Shown here: positions 35,101 through 41,892 of the stretch, in pieces
How the letters are laid out: every line of letters starts with the position of its first letter
Position numbering within the stretch: the stretch's first letter is position 1
NCBI GenBank assembly: GCA_946406015.1
Contig: CAMJJD010000009.1
Coordinates: 1-52,254 of the forward strand
Source of the DNA: an uncultured Bacteroidales bacterium
GTDB taxonomy: Bacteria > Bacteroidota > Bacteroidia > Bacteroidales > P3
Direction of reading: 5' to 3'
Length of the DNA stretch: 52,254 nucleotides
Made by a program: the position numbers and the translations under genes
Notes under the pieces: model-generated
What the model was told of the DNA's origin: nothing
Database searches by the model: none
The model's input: only the letters and a program-made list of their open reading frames with translations

Positions 35101-37923
35101 CGACTGGTTGTCATCACTCACAATCATATTATTGGCCACCACCGCATGTCTGTTCTGCGTGGCAACCACATCGTTCACTGCCAAAGCGCCGGCACCGTAG
35201 CTCGTGTACAGTTTGTTGCGTTCCACGTTCACGGCTCCGCCACATCCGTTCAGCAGCAGCACATAGCTCGCTCCGGTCGACACATCCATCATGCTGTTGT
35301 CAACCACTGTGATGCTGTCCATATACTCGACCTTCACGGCATTCGTATACTGACCCGTAAAGGCGCTGCGGCTAATCAGCACGCCCTCCGAATGGTCGTC
35401 AGGAGCGGCACCTCGCACGTTCACACCGATATTACCGCCGTTGAACGTACAGGTGTCCACAATCATATTGTCGGCATTGCCACTGTTAATCAGCGCCCCG
35501 ATGCGCAAACTTGCGACCTCGTTGCCTGCATATCCGAGCATATCTGTAAAACCGCACTGCTCGAAGCGGCAGTTTTCGCTGTTGGGGCCGAGCGTCACCA
35601 TGTCGGTCAACGGACCGTTGTTGCGCTTGAAGTCAATATTCCGGAATCGAATGTTGTCCGCATTCTCCAAATTCACTATGGAAGTCCGTCCCATCGTACT
35701 GTCGCTGTACAGCACCGCACGTGCACCACTCGGTGACTGACGTGTTTCGAACACGATGTAGTTGTTCTCCGAAACACCGGGCACTGCCTGCATCGTGAAG
35801 CCGGGATAGTCGGCCGGAGCCAGACGCACTATCAAGCTGTCGTCCACTCCGCAGCGGCTCAACGAGAAGAGGAACTCCTCGATCGTGTTGAAGTGCGCAT
35901 TCGTTCCACCGATATTCCGCACACCGCTCATCGGACCGTCACACACCACAAAGTCCGAACAGGCCGTGTCGTTGTACGGCTCGTGGTCTCTGTACAGCTG
36001 GCCGCTCGACGTCACCGAATCCTCCACCCACACACACAGGTGGTGGAAGCCGGGCGTAAGGTTGACGTTCGTCGCAATCAGCACACTCGTTTCCTCGCCG
36101 CCGTTCAGCGTTCCCGTCCAATCATAGTAGCCAGCAATCGTATTGTCGACCAAGTAGGAAATACGCACCGCATTCAGCACCCGCTCGCCGAAGTTTTTCA
36201 GTTTCACCGTCAGGCTGTCCGGATGCTCCGTCATCGGCACGTCGTAATTCGGGTCCACCAGTTCACTGATTCCAGCATCGTACAGCAACGGCTGCAGGTG
36301 TGTCTCAGTGAAGATGAACGCCGGACGCATATTCTCCGACAGCGCCGTTTTCTTGAAGTCCGGCGACGTGAAGGGATTGTATCCGTACGATGCCGAACCG
36401 TTGTAGAAGTAGAACGATTTCTTGCTCTCCGAACTCGGGATGGCCTTCAACGAAATAGGCGCCGGATGGTCCACCGTCCCGTCATACGTAATCTGCATCA
36501 CGATGTCGTTGCCCGTATAGTAGAACGTATCCTGGAACACAATCGTCTGCTCCAGGTTCGACGGCATCACCGGTATCGTCAGCGCCGAGTCGTACACCGT
36601 CTGCATGGCTTCCGTCGTAAAGTAGTATTTGTAGTCGTTCGCCATCGTCACCACATAATCCGACGGCACATTCTTCATCTTAATCTGGAATCGCGGCTCC
36701 GTTCGTGCCTGGTTCACACTCGCAGCCACCTTGAAACGCAACGCCGTGATGGCGCCGGGGCCATAGCCCGCCGCTCGCAGCAGCGCCGAGTCATACACCA
36801 TCTCGCACCGGTGGTCCGCGTGCTCCACAAACGGACAGTTCGTCGTCGTCAGCGTCCCCTCAAACTCAGGCGTCGCCAATCCTGGCTGCACCGTATTGCC
36901 TCGCACACACCGGTATTCCACCCACGTGTTGTCCGTCGGCGGATAGGTCACTCGGTTCGCATTACCCGTCGCATCGCATGCCACACAATAGAATCGCATC
37001 AACGTGTCGTAACCGTAGAATGGGATACGGCACTCATATTGGTTCGCCAACCCCTGCACCGGCGTCAACGACAACCGGTGCTCTGTCGGGTCACTGCCTC
37101 CAGTGTACACCAAATACACCGAATCAGGGTTTATACCAGCCGTCACGGCCGTCGACGCCGCAAGTGCGATATGTGCACCTCGACTGTTCGGATAGAACTC
37201 CACCGTCGGATACTCCAGCATCGTAATCGTCGGCGTCACCATACGCTCCGCGCTCGCACTCACCTTGATGTTGTCTATCCACCATGCCACTTTCGACGTG
37301 TCCAGCGAAGTGTTCAGCGTCCGATGCCACAGCACAAACTTGATCAGCAGCTTGCGCTCGTTCACCGGCACCGACGACGTCATCACGTTGTCCAGGTCGA
37401 AACGCTCCGAATGCCACTGATTGTTCGACACATTCGGCGAATTCGACGCCAACCAATCGCTGTACGACTCATCTTTGAATGCACCCATCGTGTAGAAGTC
37501 GTTACTATAGGTGCCGCTACCGCCCGAGATGTTGTACTCCTGGCTCGACAAAGGCGTCCAGGACGGCTGATTGGCACGCTTGTAGTAAATCATTGCCATT
37601 GCATTGTCCTCCGACGAATTTATCGGTATGCGGCAGATGTGGTCAAATCGCAACGCGATGTAACGCAGCGTCGTGTTCTGCGTGAAGTCGATGGTGTCGA
37701 GGATGACCTCCACACTCTGTGTGGAATTCTGCACCAACTTCAACGAACGGTTGCCGCCGCTACGGATTGTCGAAGAATACCTCACTCCCGATGTGGGCGT
37801 GCCACTGTAGTTGATCGACTCGCCCGACTCAAAGCCCTGATAGTACATTTCAGAGACCTGAGCTCGCGCAGCAAGGCCAAAAACAGCAAAAATTGCTCCT
37901 AATAGCAAATACTTTGTCTTCAT
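26116..37923 (-). CDS. Giant T9SS surface protein with CARDB-like and beta-helix repeats
   Basis: 3935 residues in one intact frame. Signal peptide 1-22 ('VFGLAARAQ'). About 23-230 resembles a jelly-roll/MAM-like module. Two right-handed beta-helix regions follow (roughly 660-1100 and 2010-2460), full of N/D-rich coils such as 'NIRFRNIDF' and 'NVAQNEIRSS'. Between and after them are many copies of CARDB-like beta-sandwich domains, recognisable by 'VRMRNNGINV', 'VTVSNFGSDTI', 'IKIRNQGSENI' and 'VRMRNFGVNPI', each with a '...D..NDT...' loop, and Ig-like linkers such as 'YWYSDSTSS' and 'RWYRDSTAAP'. The C-terminus (from about 3856, 'EQNYPNPFTQQTTIPF', ending 'MRKMILK') is a type A T9SS sorting domain. 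It is most likely a cell-surface adhesin or stalk; no catalytic motif is seen. Opposite-strand frames of up to 669 codons are shadows. Confidence 0.9.
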   Translation of the reverse strand: MKTKYLLLGAIFAVFGLAARAQVSEMYYQGFESGESINYSGTPTSGVRYSSTIRSGGNRSLKLVQNSTQSVEVILDTIDFTQNTTLRYIALRFDHICRIPINSSEDNAMAMIYYKRANQPSWTPLSSQEYNISGGSGTYSNDFYTMGAFKDESYSDWLASNSPNVSNNQWHSERFDLDNVMTSSVPVNERKLLIKFVLWHRTLNTSLDTSKVAWWIDNIKVSASAERMVTPTITMLEYPTVEFYPNSRGAHIALAASTAVTAGINPDSVYLVYTGGSDPTEHRLSLTPVQGLANQYECRIPFYGYDTLMRFYCVACDATGNANRVTYPPTDNTWVEYRCVRGNTVQPGLATPEFEGTLTTTNCPFVEHADHRCEMVYDSALLRAAGYGPGAITALRFKVAASVNQARTEPRFQIKMKNVPSDYVVTMANDYKYYFTTEAMQTVYDSALTIPVMPSNLEQTIVFQDTFYYTGNDIVMQITYDGTVDHPAPISLKAIPSSESKKSFYFYNGSASYGYNPFTSPDFKKTALSENMRPAFIFTETHLQPLLYDAGISELVDPNYDVPMTEHPDSLTVKLKNFGERVLNAVRISYLVDNTIAGYYDWTGTLNGGEETSVLIATNVNLTPGFHHLCVWVEDSVTSSGQLYRDHEPYNDTACSDFVVCDGPMSGVRNIGGTNAHFNTIEEFLFSLSRCGVDDSLIVRLAPADYPGFTMQAVPGVSENNYIVFETRQSPSGARAVLYSDSTMGRTSIVNLENADNIRFRNIDFKRNNGPLTDMVTLGPNSENCRFEQCGFTDMLGYAGNEVASLRIGALINSGNADNMIVDTCTFNGGNIGVNVRGAAPDDHSEGVLISRSAFTGQYTNAVKVEYMDSITVVDNSMMDVSTGASYVLLLNGCGGAVNVERNKLYTSYGAGALAVNDVVATQNRHAVVANNMIVSDDNQSGVQLTTPLNIIQGEWIDVVYNSVKLNAPTRNNIAAATFGGGTLNNSRFMNNIVASFGELNFALSFQPLGSTTNVVSNNDYYSTGMVIIRRGSSAFTSLDAWRMVMTEDTMSVSVNPNFLNTTLVDLRTYNRNLKGVGIPIAAVTSDIYGNPRGDSVSCPGAFEFSSLPYDFEPEALVSPLNETCYMPASVELVVRMRNNGINVYDSTNTTPLQLRYQVNNGTIHTVTINQTIPADDTVSVHTGQTLSLPSGTYNDAVYTLRVWNTYAGDPNQTNDTNVFTVISRYHPAAPGSFTDSINYSASDTITPTVGINTWQVYGNAGAPRRSSSIYWYSDSTSSEPIYVGSTFITGPLQNDTTYYIRQRRAMPIVRITQVELLRGNNVVGLTSPIPYWLENNRKAAVQLTNIGDATAYLAGDTLMTVSPTSSLHNKVYVFGNVKIEPGESLVLQYVGNGVTDSSVTIRTGLTPTFAYNSKVGFIYRHGGVIEDAVVFESTTTNSTQWTSQGVPSYIWNGPGLTFSQNTAGIIRTSFNGGVGDWDISTAASPMFLGNTNEEWVMYEDYGCEGDYATVRVGIIAPPLVDIDVMPAMLPESSCGLGNEDVTVTVSNFGSDTIANLVLNYCAGADTVTDTLVGVILPHSDTNYTFSTQLNLAFTTDSVVTVRVWVDSLADDPIRTNDTSVSVVTSLFTPGAPTAIADRVVQYATSDTITHMPTLPVMPVWYDYDMNPVDTGYTHITELLYGNGTRGISYLALKPGGGQVGTATTTNGNTAFPSPYQSTAKYVKQQYLYTASDLAAAGVEPGTITSLSFYLDTILGNVASINYLDYTLSLGMTSDTIFTATNATGWKDASSSVFTRDTLTLTANDDKAWVTHVFDTPFEWDGVSTVVVQVEYHLSAKVTTGVKTAYTAKSNTTLHKNQDAPITASTTSLTKGGNRPNVKFGMRYYGCSGPITPFNVTLSGMPMHDAALFWADGHDTLVYNSCDTISLPIKIRNQGSENIDTLTIRYYLDAQAADSVMYMDTVFVAGHTYDLTFLDRVLLPGRHSVMAVINVAGDTISSNDTISTVFTVRFCGGNYTIAANDTTADYQSFGAAIDTLNQVGVVGPVTFLVAPATYTEQVVLNNVDGSSETNTISFVGQGEDVMLTASTSQTANYVMKIDGASNVSIENLTIVARPTANNVNFAHALVMLNDSNINVAGCHFKVKGTILNANASCIVLQGNIANLTIDGSVTDSGYYALKTVGEQTNYSNIRISNNTFRDFASGGIYLRGVNRVNVAQNEIRSSNSANNRGLIGVYMAATTDSMVIQKNFIYLVDERPGAKRGIQLENVTGTLTAPAMVVNNMISTHGTGSAGLSPAKSAGIWIDSLSSYVNVLYNSVRVKGSNVTEFSTVSQLNSANNLTYAFWCGTSPTQISVMNNIFSNFGYGYAYFLSQANTVTVSNYNAFFTMADSKYAVGTQTSIGNLAAWQTASSMDGNSVQEEPFYVANDDLHLRMTNFAAKAQFNTSVIDDIDGTTRPVLGPTIGAHEKNRENHDMAVVRIIKPQLPLSLANPENVETDSVLVKALFNNNGLSIESNVTWYAYIEGYEATTRSVNRNLGTFAVAQQKTDSVYIPTTLGIIDTQNIRVVVVANNDQDMSNNQMSQPFYLAPAFNLAALKVTATCPETPAGCRMHQTEISINVKNDGSKDFPAGTTFKIGYHTEITNPANVTIATLPDTVEQMVTLNNILPKQSDVWFTFDSLANLYPTGTFTNIKVRVRGWVNFDYDITQANDTTSLNAGNSPVKDSYFTPAPPLGHDTTLAYGTWGEVTAEQENSRAIRWYRDSTAAPFYSPTQYNTSRRWSNTPQYFHDSTYYLNALSDKQCPSYYSEVHVSVMPRKPRDMAVEYMLAPLGGRVYMENDTVRVQIANYGTTAQANFPITYQLKRGNNIIQTVTETVTQSVASGQTYVYTFDTLLNIPTPLTTQNYSLMVWTDLTNDATRRNDTLRTAHTFSSKAQETYEQNADFPSADVTRFDITRVSFNGIDLEMPPLNRSFTNLADYNSPDYPVLHVTRGTTDSILIQVTPLDVTEQHFRCRGTVAIDFDRDGAFTSGGSCNEVLVNSAVFYSDSTLASVISVPTCASLGYMRMRVRVTGYTSDSPEGHVIDFLLFVDDQAPEIDLGITQMVSPRDFIIRDEDPKVIRFRMTNRGSTAINSVDIHYSFAADTIDSTATGVVHWTGTLDGGTSTVVALPAHVFPIGTSSLTIWHNLEGDSDSTNNTFFYEYHRFLSTRPIFMDNFDDENNWYAPRGYNNFSHNYWQRGMPNKPRFDTTYSGDYAWVTDLHNSIVTGKRGNVSYLYSPIINIANTRPDTIGFRLRYNLTSGSAMYVEYYNYERKWVRLAHDSCTTFYNTRDDMDNQVFSGTSPTSEGYGFYCISATSTRITNDFNEDLQFRIVYTTPMGSSTTSAFGEGCAVDDFYVGRARAKYDAGVIAITQPEAPKYGQTIYPEVVVMNYGWDTLKFIRVGYTHHGFYLAKYTDINCRIDPGRADTFLCTSPFIITSDYPEEFHITAFTTMASDTYRNNDTLTQMFTLMPLDNDISAEEFVSPLDNVVAGDTSVKVTVRMRNFGVNPIYAATASYIVNGITRIDEVIDFEEYLGRPLQSLEYFNYTFHRRITAPMGVMNLTAIVKSPTNDYIYNDTITKRTEGIMSITDIAASALIVDTSDHNGTHIGLVIDNVGARGVNNFEVGFWIDNDTTNMVHETYYRAEPLAALNTGYYRFNTVLPPRSSGYNIVNAFVHVDGDNDSSNDTTNVFANQFVDVEVQKVLVEENANNDCRVFVELTNKGNIPVVGQELRLRAVINGSDSNATNVSRRLDPADVIHLELRRRIPKSPTRSYVGMGLIREVSGDNNRVNDQTTVVEVINYFEDAPTVNGDNLVLEQNYPNPFTQQTTIPFTLPNAAKVRFFVMDAMGHIVHRFENFYQAGSHLLTVDMEAYAAGVYYYGIEVNGQRQMRKMILK

Positions 37924-37961
37924 ATAATCATTTCTATTATTTTCTCTTTTTCAATATTTTA

Positions 37962-38021
37962 CAAAAATACACATGCGCATTTCGCACCCTTTTCGGACGC
38001 CAAAATACCAGCACAAAGATA
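37962..38021 (-). promoter_or_regulatory. Candidate promoters of the giant surface-protein gene
   Basis: Two -7 boxes on the minus strand precede the gene: TATCTTTG (complement of 38014-38021, leader about 85 nt) and TATTTTTG (complement of 37962-37969, leader about 33 nt). The first matches the box used by other genes here better. Neither has a clean TTTG at 19-21 nt. Confidence 0.5.
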
Positions 38022-38171
38022 CGTTTTTTTTCGCACGTGATTAAATAATAATAATAAAAAATAAAAAATTAACCCATTTTAACACCCCGTCCACTTTGGG
38101 TTTTCCGTCTTTCATCACTCTTTTTCCCTCACTATAATAGCGAAATAAAGACAGCATAAATTACATCCATA

Positions 38172-38212
38172 GAAAAAAAAATCCCCATCGTAACGCATAG
38201 GTTACTCCGGGG
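38172..38212 (-). terminator. Rho-independent terminator after rlmB
   Basis: On the minus strand CCCC (complement of 38209-38212) pairs with GGGG (complement of 38183-38186) and GTAAC with GTTAC around a 6-nt loop, separated by a 3-nt internal loop. A run of nine T residues follows (complement of 38173-38181). It ends the ruvB-to-rlmB unit before the giant gene. The rest of the 361-bp spacer 37924-38284 is AT-rich and holds only the promoter candidates. Confidence 0.75.
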
Positions 38213-38284
38213 TTATTCCGATTCCTCACCGACTATGGTTCAACCGCAGTCAAACCAACGATGATGTTTTGATACGATGCTGAA

Positions 38285-39076
38285 TCAAAGGCGGCGACGC
38301 TGCTCCAGCGCCTCATACATCATCACGCCGGCAGCCACGCTGACGTTGAGCGAGGCCACTTCGCCCACCATAGGCAAACAGGCTCTCACATCACTCAGTT
38401 TCAGCAGCTCCGGGCTGATACCCGTCTCTTCATTGCCCATGACGAGTAGCGTGGGACGACTGAAGTCGACATCACGATAGTGCACGGCACCTTTCTCGGT
38501 TGCCGCCACCACCTGATAGCCACACTGGTGCGCCAAGTTGACAACAGTCTTGAGGTTCTGCTCGCGACAGACAGGTAGCCGCAGCAATGCACCGCTACTG
38601 GTCTTGATGGCGTCCTCGTTCATCGCCGCCGTCCCGCGGTCAGGCACCACCAGAGCTCCGACTCCGGTACATTCGGCTGTTCGGGCTATGGCTCCCATAT
38701 TACGCACATCGGTGATATGATCCAACATGACAATCAGCTGTGGAGCGTCCTCCCGTTCCACCAGCTCCATAAAACTCTGGTACTTCACAGCCGCCAACGT
38801 GGCCACCACCCCCTGATGATTGCCCGAGGTCAGCTTGTTGAGCTTCTCCACAGGCACATACTGGAATGGGACACCCTGTTCCTTGATCAACGTTCGCAAC
38901 TCGGACATCAGCGAACTGTTGAGGCCGTTTTGTATGATCACACGTTCCACCTGGGCACCGCTGCCCAACGCCTCCATCACTGGTCGTAAACCATAGACAA
39001 TCTGTTTATTGTCACGCTGAAACTTAGGCTCGTTGACGTGCTGGTTTGACGCATTGTTATTCTGTATTCTTTCCAT
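38285..39076 (-). CDS. rlmB: TrmH/RlmB-family rRNA 2'-O-methyltransferase
   Basis: 263 residues from the ATG at 39076. An N-terminal substrate-binding domain ('[15 protein letters not shown]') precedes the SPOUT knot with the three family motifs: '[18 protein letters not shown]', '[16 protein letters not shown]' and '[21 protein letters not shown]'. These proteins methylate 2'-O of guanosine in 23S rRNA (RlmB, G2251) or tRNA; the RlmB assignment rests on the N-terminal domain. The first 20 nt overlap the end of the ABC ATPase gene. A frame to 39232 would add 52 residues antisense-like to LolD and is rejected. A terminator follows. Confidence 0.9.
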   Translation of the reverse strand: MERIQNNNASNQHVNEPKFQRDNKQIVYGLRPVMEALGSGAQVERVIIQNGLNSSLMSELRTLIKEQGVPFQYVPVEKLNKLTSGNHQGVVATLAAVKYQSFMELVEREDAPQLIVMLDHITDVRNMGAIARTAECTGVGALVVPDRGTAAMNEDAIKTSSGALLRLPVCREQNLKTVVNLAHQCGYQVVAATEKGAVHYRDVDFSRPTLLVMGNEETGISPELLKLSDVRACLPMVGEVASLNVSVAAGVMMYEALEQRRRL

Positions 39077-39710
39077 CTCTGATAGTGATTTTACGGTCAG
39101 CCATATTGGCCAACTCTTCGTTATGGGTGACGATGACAAACGTCTGCCCCAGTTCTTTGCGTAGTGTGAAGAAGAGTTCATGCAACTCAAGCGCGTGCTG
39201 GCTGTCGAGATTGCCGCTGGGCTCGTCGGCAAGCACCACCATAGGCTTGTTCATCAGGGCTCGGGCCACAGCCACACGCTGGCATTCGCCGCCACTGAGG
39301 GCGGCGGGTTTGTGCAAGGCCCGGTCGGCCAAGTGCAGGTGTTCCAGCAACTCAGACGCCCGCCGTCGGGCGTCGTCCGGCTTGTCGCCTCGGATGAGAG
39401 CAGGTATCATCACATTCTCGACAGCGGTGAATTCGGGCAGCAAGTGGTGGGCCTGGAAAACGAACCCTATCTTCTCGTTTCGGAAGCGTGCCAATTCGCG
39501 CTCTTTCAACCGTGTAACATCCACATCGCCATACATGATGCTGCCGCTGTCGGCCCGGTCAAGCGTGCCAAGAATCTGCAGCAACGTAGTCTTGCCAGCT
39601 CCCGAGGCGCCCACGATGCTGACCACCTCGCCCCGTTCAATGGTGAGCGTCACATCACGCAACACATGCAACGCCCCATAACTCTTATTGATATTGACTG
39701 CCTTAATCAT
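39057..39710 (-). CDS. lolD: LolD/MacB-type ABC transporter ATPase
   Basis: 217 residues, the length of LolD-type ATPases. Walker [10 protein letters not shown] is at residues 34-42, the Q-loop is '[18 protein letters not shown]', the signature is '[15 protein letters not shown]', Walker B is '[13 protein letters not shown]', and the H-loop is 'VIVTHNEEL'. The 'NLDS' after Walker B is typical of the lipoprotein-release/MacB group. LolD powers transfer of lipoproteins from the inner membrane to LolA. Its permease partners are not in the window. It follows hutI by 28 bp of repeat sequence. Confidence 0.85.
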   Translation of the reverse strand: MIKAVNINKSYGALHVLRDVTLTIERGEVVSIVGASGAGKTTLLQILGTLDRADSGSIMYGDVDVTRLKERELARFRNEKIGFVFQAHHLLPEFTAVENVMIPALIRGDKPDDARRRASELLEHLHLADRALHKPAALSGGECQRVAVARALMNKPMVVLADEPSGNLDSQHALELHELFFTLRKELGQTFVIVTHNEELANMADRKITIRDGKNTE

Positions 39711-39746
39711 TAACCTTTAACCATTACACCTTTAACCACTACACCT
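39703..39746. repeat. Degenerate 7/8-mer array between hutI and lolD
   Basis: Plus-strand units TTAATCA, TTAACCT, TTAACCA, TTACACCT, TTAACCA and CTACACCT run head to tail from 39703 to 39746. The array begins inside the first codons of lolD and ends inside the hutI stop, so it makes up the whole junction. On the sense strand it supplies an AAAGG near the lolD start. Confidence 0.65.
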
Positions 39747-40971
39747 CCACCCCATTCAGGAACACCCGTTCCACCTTGTTCTCGCCATAGGCATAGGGCA
39801 TGTATTCGTAGCTCGCTATCGGCTTGGTGATGTAGAAGTTGGCCTTCTTGCCGACAGCTATGCTGCCCACCTCGTTGCTCACACCCATGGCGTAGGCGGT
39901 GTTCAGAGTGGTGGCATTGATGGCCTCCTCGGGCGTGAGGCGGTAGCGGATGCATGCCATCGAGAGGATGAGCTGCATGTTGCCCGAGGGCGAGGTGCCG
40001 GGATTATAGTCGGAGGCCATAGCCACCGGCAGACCTGCCTCGATCATCTTGCGGGCCGGCGAGAGCGGCAGGTTGAGGAAGAAGGCGCAGCCAGGCAGTA
40101 TGGTGGGCATCGTCTCAGTGCCCTTCAAGCATTCTATCTCGGCGTCGCCCATCTGCTCCAGGTGGTCGACCGAGATGGCGTTGTATTTCACACCCACCTG
40201 CACGCCGCCCGAGACAGCCATCTCGTTGGCGTGAATCTTGGGCCTCATGCCATACTTGATGCCGGCTTCCAGAATGCGCGCGGTATCCTCGACGGTGAAG
40301 AAGCCCTGATCGCAGAACACATCGATGAAATCGGCCAACCCTTCGGCCGCCACCTTCGGTATCATCTCGTTGATGACCAAGTCGACATAATCCTCCTGGT
40401 GGCCGCGATACTCCATCGGGATGCCGTGGGCGCCGAGGAAGTTGGACTTGATGGTCATGGGCGAGTTCTCTTTCAGACGGCGGATGACGCGCAGCAGCTT
40501 CAGCTCACTCTCGGTCGAGAGGCCGTAGCCGCTCTTGATCTCAATGGCGCCGGTGCCCATGCGCATCACCTCGTCGAGGCGTTGTTTGGCCATATCGTAG
40601 AGCTCGTCTTCCGAAGCTGCGGCAGTGGCTTTGGCCGAATTGAGGATTCCCCCTCCCCTCTTGGCTATCTCCTCATAGCTGAGGCCGCGGATTTTATCCA
40701 CAAATTCATGCTCGCGCGAGTTGGCATAGACAATGTGCGTGTGCGAATCGCAGAAAGTCGGCATCACCATCCGCCCTGCGGCATCGACCACTTTATCAGC
40801 GGTGCCATTCCATTCGCTCATCGGTCCGAAGGCCTTTATCTTGCCGTCCTCTACGAGCAGGCAGGCATCCTTGACGGACTCCAATTGAGCCATCTCCTTG
40901 CCCTGCTTGCGGAACTTTGGTGAGGTCTCCACACCCACCAGCTCCTTGATATTCTTAACAAGTGTTCGCAT
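39739..40971 (-). CDS. hutI: Imidazolonepropionase HutI
   Basis: 410 residues, full length. An amidohydrolase fold with metal-binding His77 and His79 in 'CDSHTHIVYA', then 'GTGAIEIKSGYGL', 'FLGAHGIP', 'IHANEMAVSGG', 'SVDHLEQM' and 'ASDYNPGTSPSGNM', all typical of HutI. It opens the imidazolone ring in histidine breakdown, giving N-formimino-glutamate. The other hut genes (hutH, hutU, ftcD) are not here, so the pathway must be split. It lies 14 bp after the YD-like gene, whose transcript from ruvB it probably shares. Confidence 0.94.
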   Translation of the reverse strand: MRTLVKNIKELVGVETSPKFRKQGKEMAQLESVKDACLLVEDGKIKAFGPMSEWNGTADKVVDAAGRMVMPTFCDSHTHIVYANSREHEFVDKIRGLSYEEIAKRGGGILNSAKATAAASEDELYDMAKQRLDEVMRMGTGAIEIKSGYGLSTESELKLLRVIRRLKENSPMTIKSNFLGAHGIPMEYRGHQEDYVDLVINEMIPKVAAEGLADFIDVFCDQGFFTVEDTARILEAGIKYGMRPKIHANEMAVSGGVQVGVKYNAISVDHLEQMGDAEIECLKGTETMPTILPGCAFFLNLPLSPARKMIEAGLPVAMASDYNPGTSPSGNMQLILSMACIRYRLTPEEAINATTLNTAYAMGVSNEVGSIAVGKKANFYITKPIASYEYMPYAYGENKVERVFLNGVEV

Positions 40972-40985
40972 ATTATATCTTTTTG

Positions 40986-41891
40986 TTATTCCCAGTATTC
41001 TATTTCGTATTCGATGATACCCATAGGGGATTTCGAATAGACAAGCACATCATGTTCGTCGTAGCGATAATACTCATCGGATGGTTCTGTGTCTGTCGGA
41101 TCATCGTAGTTTTTCCAATACTCACGGCGTTCCTTGCGAGTGCCGTCGGGACGGAAGGTAATGGTTACGTCGGCCTCCATGTCCAAATCATACTTCTTGC
41201 CTGTCTGCGAGACGAGGACCCCGTTGGCATCATAGTTATAGTCGAGTGTATCCCACGATTCATAATAATAGGTCCTGCTGGCGACAATACGCCCAAAAGC
41301 ATCATAGAAGAGCTTCCTGTCGCGGTATCCGTCTCCCTCGTCGTTGCAATACTCATGCAGCATGCGCCCCGCGGAATCATATTCGCACAAGTAACGAAGC
41401 GTGTCTCTATATTCCCTTCCCCAATCAATAACATAGACATATTCCGTAAGGCCGAAACGGGGATGCACCTTGTGAGAATAGAGATGGTATTCGCTTACGC
41501 CTTCATGATACTTGCCGAAACTTTCTCTTTTGACATGCTGCACAACACCATCAGGGGCATACTCGATACTGCATCGTGACATCAACTCGCGGCGCAGCAT
41601 CGGGTTGACAGAGGAACTGACCCATTGGTAAGTCTCGTGCAAAACGAGGCGGCCTTGGTCATCGTATACATTGCGATAGGAGGTGTCGGCACTATAGCCG
41701 TGACGGTCATAGTACTCGGTACGCTTCAGTTTCCGTGCACCAGTCAATGTGTCGATGGAATAAGTGCGTATCACTTTGATAGGCTTGTCAGTATGAGAAG
41801 GAAAATATGGCAAATCCATAAGTGGCCCCTGTCCCGTAGCGGACAGAAAAGTCGTAAAAAGCAGCAATATCAGTCCGGCTTTCTTCATCAC
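40986..41891 (-). CDS. Secreted protein with YD/RHS-like repeats
   Basis: 301 residues with a signal peptide ending 'TFLSATGQ' (start 41891 or 41888). The body contains several short YD-like repeats: 'YDDQGRLVLHETY', 'YDSAGRMLHEY', 'YDAFGRIVASRTYYY' and 'YDANGVLVSQT', and the acidic C-terminus ends 'YEIEYWE'. Such repeats form extended beta sheets in RHS/teneurin proteins; short stand-alone versions in Bacteroidota have no known role. No sorting domain or lipobox is present, so it may stay in the periplasm. It starts one base after the ruvB stop. Function unknown. Confidence 0.75.
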   Translation of the reverse strand: MMKKAGLILLLFTTFLSATGQGPLMDLPYFPSHTDKPIKVIRTYSIDTLTGARKLKRTEYYDRHGYSADTSYRNVYDDQGRLVLHETYQWVSSSVNPMLRRELMSRCSIEYAPDGVVQHVKRESFGKYHEGVSEYHLYSHKVHPRFGLTEYVYVIDWGREYRDTLRYLCEYDSAGRMLHEYCNDEGDGYRDRKLFYDAFGRIVASRTYYYESWDTLDYNYDANGVLVSQTGKKYDLDMEADVTITFRPDGTRKERREYWKNYDDPTDTEPSDEYYRYDEHDVLVYSKSPMGIIEYEIEYWE

Positions 41892-41892
41892 T

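Noticed and set aside
30511-37902. Long open frames (up to 669 codons) on the plus strand opposite the giant surface protein
   Set aside because: They are shadows: the minus-strand frame has a signal peptide, recognisable domains and a sorting domain, while the plus-strand translations are His/Arg/Val-rich with no family resemblance and no promoter.
26116-37923. Repeated modules of the giant protein as a CRISPR-like or tandem DNA repeat
   Set aside because: The modules are similar only at protein level (CARDB-like folds); I saw no near-identical DNA units or regular spacers. No CRISPR array was found anywhere in the window.
41826-41850. CTGTCC/GGACAG inverted repeat as a third copy of the in-frame palindrome
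   Set aside because: Only six bases pair, the GTAGGG ends are missing, and it lies over the signal-peptide cleavage site of the YD-like protein, so chance is likelier.
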